The notes: generated by a model not told the origin, from the sequence alone. Counted from the first letter of the stretch, positions 23,743-34,253 are shown. The stretch: DNA of 64,000 nucleotides from Caenimonas soli (GCF_013155545.1 NZ_JABJVV010000007.1:248001-312000); one strand, 5' to 3'. Made by a program: numbers and translations.

Positions 23743-25793
23743 TCGGCGCGCAAGGTCAGCAAGCTCACGATGAAGGCGACCGCGAAGCCCGCTGCGACGC
23801 CGAAAACGCCCGCCGACAGCGGCACGATGCCAAACCATAGCTGGGGATCCGGCGACAGCTTGAGAAAAGCCCTGATCGTCGGCGAGTTGACCAGCATGTA
23901 GTAGATCGTGATCCCCAGCCCGGACAGCATGCCGGCAACCGCTCCGGCGCGTGTGGCGCCCTTCCAGAAAATGCCCAGCACCATGGCGGGCACGAAGGCC
24001 GAGGCTGCCAACGAGAATGAAGCGGAAACCAGCGGCAGGATGTCGGCGGGCTTGAGCGAGGCCACCATCGCGGCCACCAACGCCACCGCCAGCAGGGCAA
24101 ACTTGGACAGGATCACCCGCTGTTCGGGCGTGACGTGGTGGCTGATTTCCTGGGAATACACGTCACGGACCATCGCATTGCTGATGGTGAGCAGCAAGCC
24201 GTCCGCCGTGGACAGGGCCGCCGCCAGCCCTCCCGCCGCCACGAGGCCGGACACCACGTAAGGCATGCCGCCGATCTCGGGTGTCGCCAGCATGATGATG
24301 TCGGCGCCCAGCCGGATTTCGCCGAACTGGACGATCCCGTCGCCATTGACGTCGCTCACCGAGATGAGGGAAGCATCCACCTTGCCCCATTGAAGGATCC
24401 AGGACGGCAGCGCATCGAAGCTGCTGCCCACCAGGCTTTGCATCACTTCGTACTTCACCAGCACGGCTAGGGCGGGCACGCTCAGGTACAGCAAGGCGAT
24501 GAAGAACAGGGCCCAGCCGACCGAGGACCGGGCCTCGGCCACGGTGGGGGTGGTATAGAAGCGCGTCAACAGGTGGGGCAGGCCCGCCGTCCCGACCATC
24601 AGGCAGAAAATCAACGCCAGGTAGTTGCGGCGCGACAGATCGAAAAGCTCCTGCTGCTCGGGAGTGCCGTCGGGGTCACCGGCAAAGGCCTGTCCGTGCG
24701 GCAGCAGCCCGCCCAGGGGCTTGGCCCGCTCATGGCTTTCGTGCATGGCTCGGGTCCAGAGTTCGCGCGCTCCCGTTTCCGTGCGCGGCAGCGCAGCCAG
24801 TTCGCGGTTGGCCGCAACGATGTGGGCCGAGTCGGCGTTCTGCGCCTTGAGCTGGCGGATCCGTTGCTGGGCGGCCGCGCGCTCGCGTTGAAGCGAGCCT
24901 TCGATGTCCGACAGGCGCGCCTGGTATTCGGCCGCCCTTCGCTTGTACTCCGCCTGCACCTGCTTCTCGGCCGGAGAATCCATCAAGGTCTTCTCGATCT
25001 CGGTGATCTTCTGCAGTTGCTTGCCATAGACCAGCGGCGCCAGGGGGTTGCCCAACTGCTTGTAGGCCAGCCACGACACCGGGATCAGGAACGCCAGCAG
25101 CAATATCACGTATTGGGCGACCTGGGTCCAGGTGATGGCGCGCATGCCGCCGAGGAAGGAGCAAAGGAGCACGCCGCCCAGACCAAGCAGGATGCCGATC
25201 TCGAACTGCACGCCGGTCAGGCGCGAAGCGATCAGTCCGATGCCGTAGATCTGGGCCACGACGTAGGTGAACGAGCACAACATCGCGGAGAAAGCGGCGA
25301 TCAGCCGGGGCCAGCGCCCGCCATACCTGGCCGCGAAATAGTCGGGCACCGTGTACAGGCCGAGCTGGCGCAGGTAAGGCGCCACCAGCAGCGCGACCAG
25401 GCAGAAGCCGCCGGTCCAGCCCAGCACATAAGCCAGCCCACCGGGATGCGTTGCCGAGCCCGAGAAGCCCTGGAGGTAGAGCCCGCCGGCGAGGCTGATG
25501 AAGGAGGCCGCACTCATCCAGTCGGCGGCCGCCGCCATGCCGTTGTACATGGGCGGGATGCGCCGGCCGGCCACGTAGTACTCCTCGGGATCGGTCGTGC
25601 GGCCGTAGATGCCGATGGCGGCGTAGATCATCACCGTGGAAAACAGGAAGATCGGTCCCAACCAGTGGCGCGAAAGTCCGTTGCGCTCGGCCCAGGCCAT
25701 GAGGCCCAGAACAACGCACAGGCCCACGACGTACAGCGTGAGAATGCGTGCAAGCCGCTGCTTGTACGCGGCGTAGTCGCGGTTATCGCCCAT
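23739..25793 (-). CDS. second long sodium:solute symporter, VC_2705 subfamily
   Basis: 684-residue paralogue of the symporter at 19633-21777, with the same landmarks: AGRRIPPMYNGMAAAADWMSAASF (75-98), GWTGGFCLVALLVAPYLRQ, FTYVVAQIYGIGLIASRL, and GGLAAALSTADGLLLTISNA (521-540). It also carries the charged insert (about 255-388) and an EF-hand loop D481-V-N-G-D-G-I-V-Q-F-G-E492. The start is uncertain: ATG 25791-25793 (MGDNRDYAAYKQ) aligns with the paralogue but has no close Shine-Dalgarno; the frame is open to 25850. No DUF4212 gene accompanies it. ppsA lies upstream on the same strand, 68 bases away. Confidence 0.88.
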   Translation of the reverse strand: MGDNRDYAAYKQRLARILTLYVVGLCVVLGLMAWAERNGLSRHWLGPIFLFSTVMIYAAIGIYGRTTDPEEYYVAGRRIPPMYNGMAAAADWMSAASFISLAGGLYLQGFSGSATHPGGLAYVLGWTGGFCLVALLVAPYLRQLGLYTVPDYFAARYGGRWPRLIAAFSAMLCSFTYVVAQIYGIGLIASRLTGVQFEIGILLGLGGVLLCSFLGGMRAITWTQVAQYVILLLAFLIPVSWLAYKQLGNPLAPLVYGKQLQKITEIEKTLMDSPAEKQVQAEYKRRAAEYQARLSDIEGSLQRERAAAQQRIRQLKAQNADSAHIVAANRELAALPRTETGARELWTRAMHESHERAKPLGGLLPHGQAFAGDPDGTPEQQELFDLSRRNYLALIFCLMVGTAGLPHLLTRFYTTPTVAEARSSVGWALFFIALLYLSVPALAVLVKYEVMQSLVGSSFDALPSWILQWGKVDASLISVSDVNGDGIVQFGEIRLGADIIMLATPEIGGMPYVVSGLVAAGGLAAALSTADGLLLTISNAMVRDVYSQEISHHVTPEQRVILSKFALLAVALVAAMVASLKPADILPLVSASFSLAASAFVPAMVLGIFWKGATRAGAVAGMLSGLGITIYYMLVNSPTIRAFLKLSPDPQLWFGIVPLSAGVFGVAAGFAVAFIVSLLTLRAD

Positions 25794-25861
25794 TATTCTG
25801 TGGAAGCTCCTCGGTGCGCGCATCATCGCACCGAGGCCGCCGCCGGCCAACAGGGTATGCG

Positions 25862-28255
25862 CTAGCGGCCGGCGAGTTGCTGCCAGGTCGTGATCACGCT
25901 GTCCGGATTGAGGGAGATCGAGGAAATACCCTCATCCGCCAGCCACTGCGCGAAGTCCGGGTGGTCGCTGGGGCCCTGCCCACAGATCCCGACGTACTTG
26001 CCCTGGGCCTTGCACGCCGAGATGGCGCGAGTGAGCAGCGCCTTCACGGCGGGATCGCGCTCGTCGAAATCCGCAGCGAGCAGTTCCAGCCCCGAGTCGC
26101 GGTCCAGGCCCAGCGTGAGCTGGGTCAGGTCGTTGGAGCCGATGGAGAAACCGTCGAAGTACTTCAGGAACTCGTCGGCCAGGATGGCGTTGCTGGGCAC
26201 TTCGCACATCATGATGACCTTCAAGTCGGCCTCGCCGCGCTTCAGGCCATGCTGGGCCAGCAGTTGCGTGACCTTGTCGGCCTGCCCCAACGTACGCACG
26301 AACGGCACCATGACCTGCACGTTGGTCAGGCCCATGTCGTTGCGCACGCGGCGCAGCGCCTCGCATTCCATCGCGAACGCCTCCTTGAATTCGCCGCTGA
26401 TGTAGCGCGCCGCGCCACGGAAGCCGAGCATCGGATTCTCTTCCTCGGGCTCGTAGCGCGAGCCGCCAATGAGCTTGCGGTACTCGTTGGACTTGAAGTC
26501 CGAGAGGCGCACGATCACCGGCTTGGGCCAGAAGGCGGCGGCGATGGTCGCCACGCCTTCGGCCACCTTGTCCACGTAGAAGGCCCGGGGCGATGCGTGG
26601 CCGCGGGCCACGGATTCAACCGCCTTCTTGAGGTCGGCATCGACGTTGGGATAGTCGAGGATGGCCTTGGGGTGCACCCCGATGTTGTTGTTGATGATGA
26701 ATTCCAGCCGCGCCAGGCCCACGCCTTCGTTGGGCAGCTGAGCGAAGTCGAAGGCCAGCTGGGGATTGCCCACGTTCATCATGATCTTGGTCTTGATGCT
26801 GGGCATCTCGCCGCGCTGCACCTCGCTGACCTCGGTCTCCAGCAGGCCGTCGTAGATGAAGCCGGTATCGCCCTCGGCGCAGCTCACCGTCACCAGCGTG
26901 CCCTCGCGCAGCAATTCGGTCGCATCGCCGCAGCCGACCACCGCCGGGATGCCCAGCTCGCGGGCGATGATGGCGGCGTGGCAGGTGCGGCCGCCTCGGT
27001 TGGTGACGATGGCGCTGGCGCGCTTCATCACCGGCTCCCAATTGGGATCGGTCATGTCGGTCACCAGCACATCACCGGCCTGGACCTTGTCCATCTCCGA
27101 AATGTTGTGCACCAGGCGCACCGGGCCGGTGCCGATCTTCTGGCCGATGGCCCGCCCTTCGGCCAGTACGTTACCGCGGCCCTTGAGCTTGTAGCGCATC
27201 TCGGCCTTGCCCTGCTGCTGGCTCTTCACCGTTTCGGGACGGGCCTGCAGGATGTAGATGTGGCCATCGGTGCCGTCCTTGCCCCACTCGATGTCCATAG
27301 GACGGCCGTAATGGCGCTCGATAACCAAGGCGTAGCGGGCCAGCTCTTCCACCTCGGTATCGGTCAGCGAATAGCGGTTGCGCTGCTCCAGCGGAACGTC
27401 GGTGGTCTTCACGAGCTTGCCGGTGGCGGCCCGTTCGTCGGCGCCGGCGAACACCATCTGGATCAGCTTGGACCCCAGGTTACGGCGGATCACTGCGCGC
27501 TTGCCCGCGGCCAGCATGGGCTTGTGCACATAGAACTCGTCGGGGTTCACCGCGCCCTGCACCACCGTTTCGCCCAGGCCATAGCTGGAGGTGATGAACA
27601 CGACTTCCTGGAAACCCGATTCGGTGTCGATGGTGAACATCACGCCCGCGGCGCCCAGGTCGCTGCGCACCATGCGCTGCACGCCCGCCGACAAGGCCAC
27701 GTCGGAATGCGCGAAGCCCTTGTGGACGCGGTAGCTGATGGCGCGGTCGTTGTACAGGGAGGCGAACACCTCCTTCATCTTGTGCAGCACTTCTTCGATG
27801 CCCACCACGTTCAGGAAGGTCTCCTGCTGGCCGGCGAACGAGGCATCGGGAAGGTCTTCCGCCGTGGCCGATGAACGGACGGCGAAGCTCGCCTGCTTGT
27901 TCTCGCCCGACAATGTGACGAACGCCTCGCGGATCGCTTTTTCCAGGTCCGCCGGAAACGGCTGGGCCTCGATCCAGGAGCGAATCTCCGCGCCAGCGAC
28001 GGCCAGGGCCCGAACGTCCTCGGTGTCGAGCGTACTCAGCCGCGCGCTGATTCGTTGCGCCAGCCCGGCGTGGGCGAGGAACTGGCGGAAGGCGTGCGCG
28101 GTCGTGGCAAAACCCGTTGGGACGCGCACGCCCTGGGGTAGCTGGGAGATCATCTCGCCGAGGCTGGCGTTCTTGCCGCCGACCGCCTCGACATCGCTCA
28201 TTCTCAGGTTTTCAAACGGAACGACCAGGGCGGTCGCGCTGAAAAGTGCAGACAT
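25862..28255 (-). CDS. ppsA: phosphoenolpyruvate synthase
   Basis: 797 residues, standard length. N-terminal ATP-grasp domain ([53 protein letters not shown]), central phosphohistidine domain with the catalytic His in [23 protein letters not shown], and C-terminal PEP/pyruvate TIM-barrel ending with the conserved [19 protein letters not shown]. Converts pyruvate + ATP to PEP + AMP + Pi for gluconeogenesis on acids such as pyruvate, lactate or acetate. Start ATG with GGAG site. The regulator ppsR is divergent; two carboxylate-type symporters follow on the same strand. Confidence 0.98.
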   Translation of the reverse strand: MSALFSATALVVPFENLRMSDVEAVGGKNASLGEMISQLPQGVRVPTGFATTAHAFRQFLAHAGLAQRISARLSTLDTEDVRALAVAGAEIRSWIEAQPFPADLEKAIREAFVTLSGENKQASFAVRSSATAEDLPDASFAGQQETFLNVVGIEEVLHKMKEVFASLYNDRAISYRVHKGFAHSDVALSAGVQRMVRSDLGAAGVMFTIDTESGFQEVVFITSSYGLGETVVQGAVNPDEFYVHKPMLAAGKRAVIRRNLGSKLIQMVFAGADERAATGKLVKTTDVPLEQRNRYSLTDTEVEELARYALVIERHYGRPMDIEWGKDGTDGHIYILQARPETVKSQQQGKAEMRYKLKGRGNVLAEGRAIGQKIGTGPVRLVHNISEMDKVQAGDVLVTDMTDPNWEPVMKRASAIVTNRGGRTCHAAIIARELGIPAVVGCGDATELLREGTLVTVSCAEGDTGFIYDGLLETEVSEVQRGEMPSIKTKIMMNVGNPQLAFDFAQLPNEGVGLARLEFIINNNIGVHPKAILDYPNVDADLKKAVESVARGHASPRAFYVDKVAEGVATIAAAFWPKPVIVRLSDFKSNEYRKLIGGSRYEPEEENPMLGFRGAARYISGEFKEAFAMECEALRRVRNDMGLTNVQVMVPFVRTLGQADKVTQLLAQHGLKRGEADLKVIMMCEVPSNAILADEFLKYFDGFSIGSNDLTQLTLGLDRDSGLELLAADFDERDPAVKALLTRAISACKAQGKYVGICGQGPSDHPDFAQWLADEGISSISLNPDSVITTWQQLAGR

Positions 28256-28438
28256 GGGAAAACTCCAAAAGTAAAAACGGGGTCTGCGCTCCAGCGGAGC
28301 GGCGCGGCATGACGAAGCGGACGGCTTTGGTCTTGTTGGAATGGGCCGGGACGGGTCATGCGCGAAGGAATTGGATAATTGGCGTCATTGTAGGCGCCGC
28401 CGCCCATCTTGCGGCTTGCAGCAATCTGAAAGAATTAC

Positions 28439-29260
28439 ATGCACACCCGCACCGTTTTCTACATCTCCGACGGCACCGGCATCACCGCAGAAACCTTCGG
28501 AAACGCCATCCTGGCGCAGTTCGAGTTCAAGCCCCGCCACGTTCGCCTGCCTTTCATCGACAGCGTGGACAAGGCGCACCAGGTGGTGCGGCAGGTCAAC
28601 CACACCGCGGAGATCGAGGGCCGCAAACCCATCGTCTTCACCACGCTGGTGAATGCGGAAATCCTGCAGGTTATCGAAAACGGCTGCAAGGGAATGCTGC
28701 TGGACATGTTCGGAACCTTCGTGCGGCCGCTGGAAATCGAGCTGGCGATCAAGTCCAACCACCGCATCGGGCGATTCTCGGACGTGAGCAAGAGCAAGGA
28801 ATATCACGACCGTATCGAAGCCATCAACTTCAGCCTGGCCCACGACGACGGGCAGTCCAATCGCGACCTGGAGCAGGCCGACGTGATCCTGGTGGGCGTG
28901 AGCCGCAGCGGCAAGACCCCCACTTCGCTGTACCTGGCGATGCAATATGGCCTGAAGGCCGCCAACTACCCCCTCATTCCCGAGGACTTCGAGCGCCAGC
29001 AGCTGCCTACGGCGCTGGTGCCGCACCGCAAGAAGATCTTCGGCCTGACCATCCAGCCCGAGCGCCTGGCCGAGATCCGCAACGAGCGGCGCCCCAACTC
29101 GCGCTACGCGGCCCTGGAGAACTGCCGCATGGAAGTCGGCGAAGCGGAGGCTATGATGCGCCGGGCCGGCATCCGCTGGCTCAGCACCACCACCAAGTCC
29201 ATCGAAGAGATCGCCACCACGATCCTGCAGGAAATCCGGCCCGAGCGGCTGGAGTACTGA
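28439..29260 (+). CDS. ppsR: PEP synthase regulatory protein (bifunctional kinase/pyrophosphorylase)
   Basis: 273-residue DUF299 protein. Signatures: [23 protein letters not shown] at the N-terminus, P-loop [32 protein letters not shown] near residue 155. It phosphorylates and dephosphorylates the Thr next to the catalytic His of PEP synthase, using ADP and Pi. Divergent from its target ppsA (183-base gap), the usual arrangement. Confidence 0.97.
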   Translation: MHTRTVFYISDGTGITAETFGNAILAQFEFKPRHVRLPFIDSVDKAHQVVRQVNHTAEIEGRKPIVFTTLVNAEILQVIENGCKGMLLDMFGTFVRPLEIELAIKSNHRIGRFSDVSKSKEYHDRIEAINFSLAHDDGQSNRDLEQADVILVGVSRSGKTPTSLYLAMQYGLKAANYPLIPEDFERQQLPTALVPHRKKIFGLTIQPERLAEIRNERRPNSRYAALENCRMEVGEAEAMMRRAGIRWLSTTTKSIEEIATTILQEIRPERLEY

Positions 29261-29263
29261 GCC

Positions 29264-29343
29264 CCATAGGCATTTCCTAATCCCGTCATTCGGTCAATAA
29301 ATTGGCCTGATGCGGGGAGCATCCGTACTATCCATAGGCGTTT
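29264..29343 (+). promoter_or_regulatory. repeated CCATAGGC[A/G]TTT upstream of ahpC, possible OxyR site
   Basis: Two copies of CCATAGGC[A/G]TTT at 29264-29275 and 29332-29343. The first reads ATAG-n7-CTAA, close to an OxyR half-site pair (ATAG-n7-CTAT); the next two quarter-sites at the right spacing match poorly. A role in peroxide control of ahpC is a guess. Confidence 0.25.
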
Positions 29344-29378
29344 GCAATCAATTCATCTAAATCAACAGAGGAAAACTA

Positions 29379-29951
29379 ATGTCACTGATCAACACCCAAA
29401 TCACTCCCTTCCAGGCGACCGCCTATCACAACGGCAAGTTCGTCCCCGTCAGCGAGGAGAACTTCAAGGGCAAGTGGTCGGTTGTGGTGTTCTACCCCGC
29501 TGACTTCACGTTCGTCTGCCCGACCGAGCTGGGCGACCTGGCCGACCACTACGACGAATTCAAGCGCCTGGGCGTGGAAATCTACGGCGTGTCCACGGAC
29601 ACCCACTTCACCCACAAGGCCTGGCACGACACCTCCGACACCATCCGCAAGGTCAACTACCCGCTGGTCGGCGACCCCAACCACCAACTGGCGAGCTTCT
29701 TCCAGGTCCTGATCACCGAAGGTGAAGACGCCGGCCTGGCGCTGCGCGGCACGTTCGTGATCGACCCCAAGGGCCGCATCAAGACCATTGAAGTTCATGA
29801 CAACGGCATCGGCCGCGACGCCACCGAAACGCTGCGCCGCGTGAAGGCAGCCCAGTACATCGCCGCCCACCCCGGCGAAGTGTGCCCCGCCAAGTGGAGC
29901 GAAGGCGCCGAGACGCTGACGCCCTCGCTGGACCTGGTCGGGAAGATCTAA
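29379..29951 (+). CDS. ahpC: alkyl hydroperoxide reductase subunit C (peroxiredoxin)
   Basis: 190 residues, typical 2-Cys peroxiredoxin AhpC. Peroxidatic Cys47 in [19 protein letters not shown], resolving Cys169 in [14 protein letters not shown]-terminus [21 protein letters not shown] resembles enteric AhpC closely. Reduces H2O2 and alkyl peroxides with AhpF as reductase, which follows after 25 bases. Ribosome binding site GAGGAA upstream of ATG. Confidence 0.98.
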   Translation: MSLINTQITPFQATAYHNGKFVPVSEENFKGKWSVVVFYPADFTFVCPTELGDLADHYDEFKRLGVEIYGVSTDTHFTHKAWHDTSDTIRKVNYPLVGDPNHQLASFFQVLITEGEDAGLALRGTFVIDPKGRIKTIEVHDNGIGRDATETLRRVKAAQYIAAHPGEVCPAKWSEGAETLTPSLDLVGKI

Positions 29952-29976
29952 CCGAAGAAAGAAGGAGCGGTCCATC

Positions 29977-31524
29977 ATGCTCGACGCCAACCTGAAAGCG
30001 CAACTGGGCGCCTACCTTCAGCGGATCGAAAATCCGGTGGAGATCGTCGCTTCCCTCGACGACACGGAAGCATCGGCCAAGCTTCGCGATCTGATCAAGG
30101 ACATCGCCGAGGCGTCGCCCCTGATCCAGGTGGTGGAAACGCGCGGTGGACCGCACCGTACGCCCTCGTTCTCGGTCAACCGGCCGGGCGAGGCCGGCGG
30201 CCTGCGCTTCGCGGGCCTGCCCATGGGCCACGAATTCACCTCGCTGGTACTGGCACTGCTGCAAGTGGGCGGTTATCCGCCGAAGGTCGATGAAGCCATA
30301 CTGAAACAGATACGCGAGCTCGAGGGCGACTTCGAGTTCGAGATCTACATCTCCCTCACCTGCCACAACTGCCCGGACGTCGTGCAGGCGCTGAACCTGA
30401 TGGCGATCCAGAACCCGCGCATCAAGACGACAATGATCGACGGCGCGCTGTTCCAGGACGAGGTGAAGGAACGCCAGGTGATGGCGGTCCCCACCGTGTT
30501 CCTGAACGGCACGCACTTCGGCCAGGGTCGCATGAGCCTGGAGGAAATCCTGGCGAAGATCGACACCGGCGGAGCCGCCCGTGAAGCGGAGAAGATCGCC
30601 GCCAAGGAACCCTTCGACGTGCTGATCGTCGGCGGCGGTCCCGCCGGCGCAGCGGCCGCGGTGTATGCGGCGCGCAAAGGCATCCGCACCGGCGTCGCTT
30701 CGGAACGCTTCGGCGGCCAGGTGCTGGACACGCTGGGCATAGAGAACTTCGTCTCGGTGAAGGAAACCGAAGGGCCCAAGTTCGCCCACGCCCTGGAAGA
30801 ACACGTGCGCCACTACGACGTGGACATCATGAACCTGCAGCGCGCCAAGGCGCTGGTGCCGGCTTCCGGCCTGATCGAGGTGCAGCTGGAAAGCGGCGCT
30901 TCCCTCAAATCGCGCACGGTGATCATCACCACCGGCGCACGCTGGCGCAACATCAACGTGCCGGGCGAAAAGGAGTACCGCAACAAGGGCGTCGCCTACT
31001 GCCCGCACTGCGACGGCCCCTTGTTCAAGGGCAAACGCGTCGCGGTGATTGGCGGCGGTAACTCCGGAGTGGAAGCCGCCATCGACCTGGCGGGCCTCGT
31101 GGCGCATGTGACGCTGGTCGAATTCGACACGCAGCTGCGCGCGGACGCCGTGCTGCAGCGCAAGCTGGCCACCTTGCCCAACGTCACGGTCATCCTGAAT
31201 GCGCAGACCACGGAAGTCACCGGCGACGGCCAGAAGGTCAACGGCCTGGTCTACAAGGACCGTGCGTCCGGCGAATCGAAGCGGGTGGAACTCGAGGGCG
31301 TCTTCGTGCAGATCGGGCTCGTGCCCAACACCGAATGGCTCAAGGGCGCCGTCGAGCTTTCGCGCCACGGCGAGATCATCGTGGATGCCAGGGGCCAGAC
31401 CTCGCTGCCGGGTGTGTTCGCCGCGGGCGACGCAACCACGGTGCCGTTCAAGCAGATCATCATCGCCGCGGGCGATGGTGCCAAGGCGGCGCTGGGCGCA
31501 TTCGATCACCTCATGCGCAGCTGA
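29977..31524 (+). CDS. ahpF: alkyl hydroperoxide reductase subunit F
   Basis: 515-residue NADH:disulfide oxidoreductase. N-terminal tandem thioredoxin-fold domain with CHNC ([13 protein letters not shown] near residue 130), FAD-binding [18 protein letters not shown] near 215, redox-active [12 protein letters not shown] near 345, NADH site [17 protein letters not shown], and C-terminal [19 protein letters not shown]. Passes electrons from NADH to AhpC. Operon with ahpC; bfr follows 42 bases downstream behind a hairpin. Confidence 0.98.
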   Translation: MLDANLKAQLGAYLQRIENPVEIVASLDDTEASAKLRDLIKDIAEASPLIQVVETRGGPHRTPSFSVNRPGEAGGLRFAGLPMGHEFTSLVLALLQVGGYPPKVDEAILKQIRELEGDFEFEIYISLTCHNCPDVVQALNLMAIQNPRIKTTMIDGALFQDEVKERQVMAVPTVFLNGTHFGQGRMSLEEILAKIDTGGAAREAEKIAAKEPFDVLIVGGGPAGAAAAVYAARKGIRTGVASERFGGQVLDTLGIENFVSVKETEGPKFAHALEEHVRHYDVDIMNLQRAKALVPASGLIEVQLESGASLKSRTVIITTGARWRNINVPGEKEYRNKGVAYCPHCDGPLFKGKRVAVIGGGNSGVEAAIDLAGLVAHVTLVEFDTQLRADAVLQRKLATLPNVTVILNAQTTEVTGDGQKVNGLVYKDRASGESKRVELEGVFVQIGLVPNTEWLKGAVELSRHGEIIVDARGQTSLPGVFAAGDATTVPFKQIIIAAGDGAKAALGAFDHLMRS

Positions 31525-31536
31525 ATGGGTCACAAT

Positions 31537-31561
31537 CTCCCGCGAGAATAATTCGCGGGAG
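31537..31561 (+). promoter_or_regulatory. hairpin enclosing the bfr ribosome binding site
   Basis: CTCCCGCGA (31537-31545) and TCGCGGGAG (31553-31561) form a perfect 9-bp stem with a 7-base loop. The GGGAG at 31557-31561 is the only Shine-Dalgarno candidate for bfr (5 bases before ATG 31567), so the stem would hide it. There is no T run after it, so it is not an ordinary terminator. Confidence 0.6.
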
Positions 31562-31566
31562 TTCCC

Positions 31567-32043
31567 ATGCAAGGCGATCCTCAAGTCATCCAGCACCTTC
31601 AAGCCCAGCTCAGGAATGAGCTGACGGTGACCAACCAGTACTTCCTCCACTATCGAATCCTCAAGCACTGGGGGCTCGAAAAGCTGGCGAAGAAGGAGTA
31701 CGAGGAATCCATCGGCGAGATGAAGCACGCCGACCGCCTGATGGAGCGCATCCTGATGCTGGACGGCCTGCCCAATCTGCAGGACCTGGGCAAACTCCTG
31801 ATCGGCGAGGACGTGCCGGAAATCCTCGACTGCGACCTGCGCAGCGAGCGCGGCGCCCAGGCGGCGGTCAAGGAAGGTATCGCCCACTGCGAAAGCGTGC
31901 GCGATTATGTTTCTCGCGAAATCCTCGAGGACATCCTGCAGGACACCGAGGAGCACATCGACTTCCTGGAAACGCAGATCGACCTGCTCGCCAAGGTCGG
32001 ACTGCAGAACTACCTGCAGTCGCAGATGGGCGGCGCGAGTTAA
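31567..32043 (+). CDS. bfr: bacterioferritin
   Basis: 158 residues, the usual length. Ferroxidase ligands Glu18, Glu51 and His54 ([13 protein letters not shown]), later Glu and EEHIDFLE; Met52 is the heme ligand. It stores iron as a 24-mer with ferroxidase centres. It follows ahpF in the same direction and may be read from the ahpC promoter. The bfd gene that would release its iron lies 5.4 kb downstream. Confidence 0.97.
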   Translation: MQGDPQVIQHLQAQLRNELTVTNQYFLHYRILKHWGLEKLAKKEYEESIGEMKHADRLMERILMLDGLPNLQDLGKLLIGEDVPEILDCDLRSERGAQAAVKEGIAHCESVRDYVSREILEDILQDTEEHIDFLETQIDLLAKVGLQNYLQSQMGGAS

Positions 32044-32126
32044 CACTTTCAGCTAACCTAGGGAATCTGCCTAATGCCGAGCTGAGCCGATAGTGGTGTC
32101 ATTGCCTTCCCCGGAAGGAGGGTGCC

Positions 32127-34253
32127 ATGGCTCATGCTGCGGATAGTTCGCCGTACACGGCGGCGATCGAGGGTGAACTCGCCCGGGCGCATGAAGCGCT
32201 CGCGGCGCTGCGTCAGTCGCAAGCGCTGCTGCTGTCCACGCTGGATGCCGCCAGCAACGGCATCCTCACGCTCCAGTATTCGGACAACGCCTTCTTCTAC
32301 AACATCCGGTTCGTCGAGCTGTGGGGCATCCCCGAGGACAAGCTCAGCGACATGGACGTGCAGGCGCTGGCGGACTTCCAACTGACCCGGGTGAAGGACC
32401 CGCAGGGCTGGCTCCAGCGTGCACAGCATTGCCTCGACAACCCGGACGAGGAACACCGCTGCGTGGTCGAGCTGAAGGACAGCCGGGCGTTGGAGTGTCA
32501 TGTCCTGCCGCAGCGTATAGCTGGTCGTTGCGTGGGAAGCGTAGTCACCTTCCGCGACATCACCGAGCAAAGGCGCCATGAACAGGAGATTCGCCGGGCC
32601 CGGGATATGGCGGAGGAAGCCACGCGCATGAAGTCGGAGCTCCTGGCCAACATGAGCCATGAGATCCGCAGCCCTATGAACGCGATCATCGGGCTGTCAG
32701 ACCTTGTCCTGAAGACCGGGCTGGCCCCGCGCCAGCGCGACTACATCCAGAAGGTGCGGGCTTCCGGTCAGTACCTCCTCGGCATCGTCGACGACATCCT
32801 GGACTTCTCGAAGGTCGAGGCGGGCAAACTGGACCTGGCGAACGAGGACTTCCAGCTGGAACAGCTGCTGGGCCACACCGCTAGCTTGGTCAGCGAAAAA
32901 TGCCATGCCAAGGGACTGGAACTGGTGTTCGACGTCGCCCCGGACGTTCCGGGCCGCCTGGTTGGCGATTCGCTGCGGCTGGGACAGATTCTGCTGAACT
33001 ACGCCAACAACGCCGTCAAGTTCACGCGCAAGGGAGAAGTTCTCGTCTCGGTGCGTGCCAGCGAGCGCACCGAGCGCGATGTGCTGCTGCACTTCCGAGT
33101 GCGCGACACCGGGATCGGACTCACGGGCGAACAGCAGGGGCGGCTGTTCCAGAGCTTTACCGAGGGCGACGCGTCCGCCAACCGCAAGTTCGGCGGCACC
33201 GGGCTGGGTCTGGCCATTTGCAAGCGTCTGGCCGCCCTGATGGGAGGCGAAGTGGGCGTCGAAAGCGGCTATGGCAGTGGCAGCACTTTCTGGTTTTCGG
33301 CGCGGCTGGGCATCGGCCAGGCTGCCGGGCGCGAGCTGCTTCCCAGCCCCGACTTGCGCGGCCGGCGTGCCCTGGTGGTGGACGACAACGAACACGCGCG
33401 CGCGTCTATCGCGGCGATGCTGCAAGCCATGACGTTCACCACCGCGGAAAGCGCCGACGGGGCGGCGGCGGTCGACGCGGTGCGTCGTGCCGCCGGTGAA
33501 GGCCGGCCTTACGACATCGTGTACATGGATTGGCGCATGCCCGGAATGGACGGCATCGAGGCGGCGCGGCAAATCCGCGCCCTGGGCCTGAAGTTGCCGC
33601 CCTTGCTGCTGATGGTTCCTGCCTACGGCGAGGAAACGCTGGAGAAGGCGGCACAGGACGGGATTACGAGCGTCCTGACCAAGCCGGTCAGCCCCTCGCT
33701 GCTGTTCGACGCGACCATGAGCGCCATGGGTGCGGCCCGGCATCCCGGCACGCAGGACCTTGACGTCTACCTGCGGCGGCAGATACCCCCATGCCGGACC
33801 GCCCCCTCGCCCGCCGCCCAGTATCCGCGTGTCGACCTGCCGGAGGACATAGCCGGCCTGGACACGGCTCTGGGCTTGGCGAACATGGCGGGCAAGACGG
33901 GCTTGTACATGGCCATTCTTCGGCGCTATGTCGACGGCCAACGCGAAATCGGCTCGCAGATGCGGCGCGCCCTCGGCAGGGGCAATCGCGCCACCGCGCA
34001 CAAGCTCGCGCACGCGCTCAACGGCTTGTCGGCCAATATCGGCGCCGTGCATGTCCAGCAGCAGGCCGCAGTGCTGGAGGAGGCCATTCGCGGCGGCGAA
34101 CCGCTGGAGGCCTTGCAGATGCGGCTGGTCGAACTCGAGCTGCCGTTGCACGGCCTCATCGAGTCGCTGGAAGCTCAATTGGGCAGCGCCAGCGGGCCCG
34201 CGCCCGACGATCACGACTCCCCGTCGCAGCTCGATCTACTCGGATGCAAATAA
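32127..34253 (+). CDS. hybrid sensor histidine kinase with PAS, receiver and Hpt domains
   Basis: 708 residues, no membrane segment, so a cytosolic sensor. N-terminal coiled coil (residues 10-35), PAS domain (36-148, ending GSVVTFRDITEQ), HisKA with His178 in NMSHEIRSPMNAIIG, HATPase (N-box NYANNAVKF 291-299, DTGIGL 327-332, GGTGLGLAI), receiver (VVDDNE 417-422, phospho-Asp468 in YMDWRMPGMDG) and Hpt domain with His625 (AHKLAHALNGLSANIGA). A full phosphorelay in one chain but with no output regulator next to it. It sits between bfr and the siderophore receptor; a Fur-type box overlaps its stop codon. Signal unknown. Confidence 0.92.
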   Translation: MAHAADSSPYTAAIEGELARAHEALAALRQSQALLLSTLDAASNGILTLQYSDNAFFYNIRFVELWGIPEDKLSDMDVQALADFQLTRVKDPQGWLQRAQHCLDNPDEEHRCVVELKDSRALECHVLPQRIAGRCVGSVVTFRDITEQRRHEQEIRRARDMAEEATRMKSELLANMSHEIRSPMNAIIGLSDLVLKTGLAPRQRDYIQKVRASGQYLLGIVDDILDFSKVEAGKLDLANEDFQLEQLLGHTASLVSEKCHAKGLELVFDVAPDVPGRLVGDSLRLGQILLNYANNAVKFTRKGEVLVSVRASERTERDVLLHFRVRDTGIGLTGEQQGRLFQSFTEGDASANRKFGGTGLGLAICKRLAALMGGEVGVESGYGSGSTFWFSARLGIGQAAGRELLPSPDLRGRRALVVDDNEHARASIAAMLQAMTFTTAESADGAAAVDAVRRAAGEGRPYDIVYMDWRMPGMDGIEAARQIRALGLKLPPLLLMVPAYGEETLEKAAQDGITSVLTKPVSPSLLFDATMSAMGAARHPGTQDLDVYLRRQIPPCRTAPSPAAQYPRVDLPEDIAGLDTALGLANMAGKTGLYMAILRRYVDGQREIGSQMRRALGRGNRATAHKLAHALNGLSANIGAVHVQQQAAVLEEAIRGGEPLEALQMRLVELELPLHGLIESLEAQLGSASGPAPDDHDSPSQLDLLGCK

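Noticed and set aside
25748-27874. 708-codon plus-strand open frame
   Set aside because: Antisense shadow of ppsA; His/Gly/Ala/Val-rich composition without domains.
29779-32046. 755-codon minus-strand open frame
   Set aside because: Antisense to ahpC-ahpF-bfr, whose families are certain; a by-product of high GC third positions.
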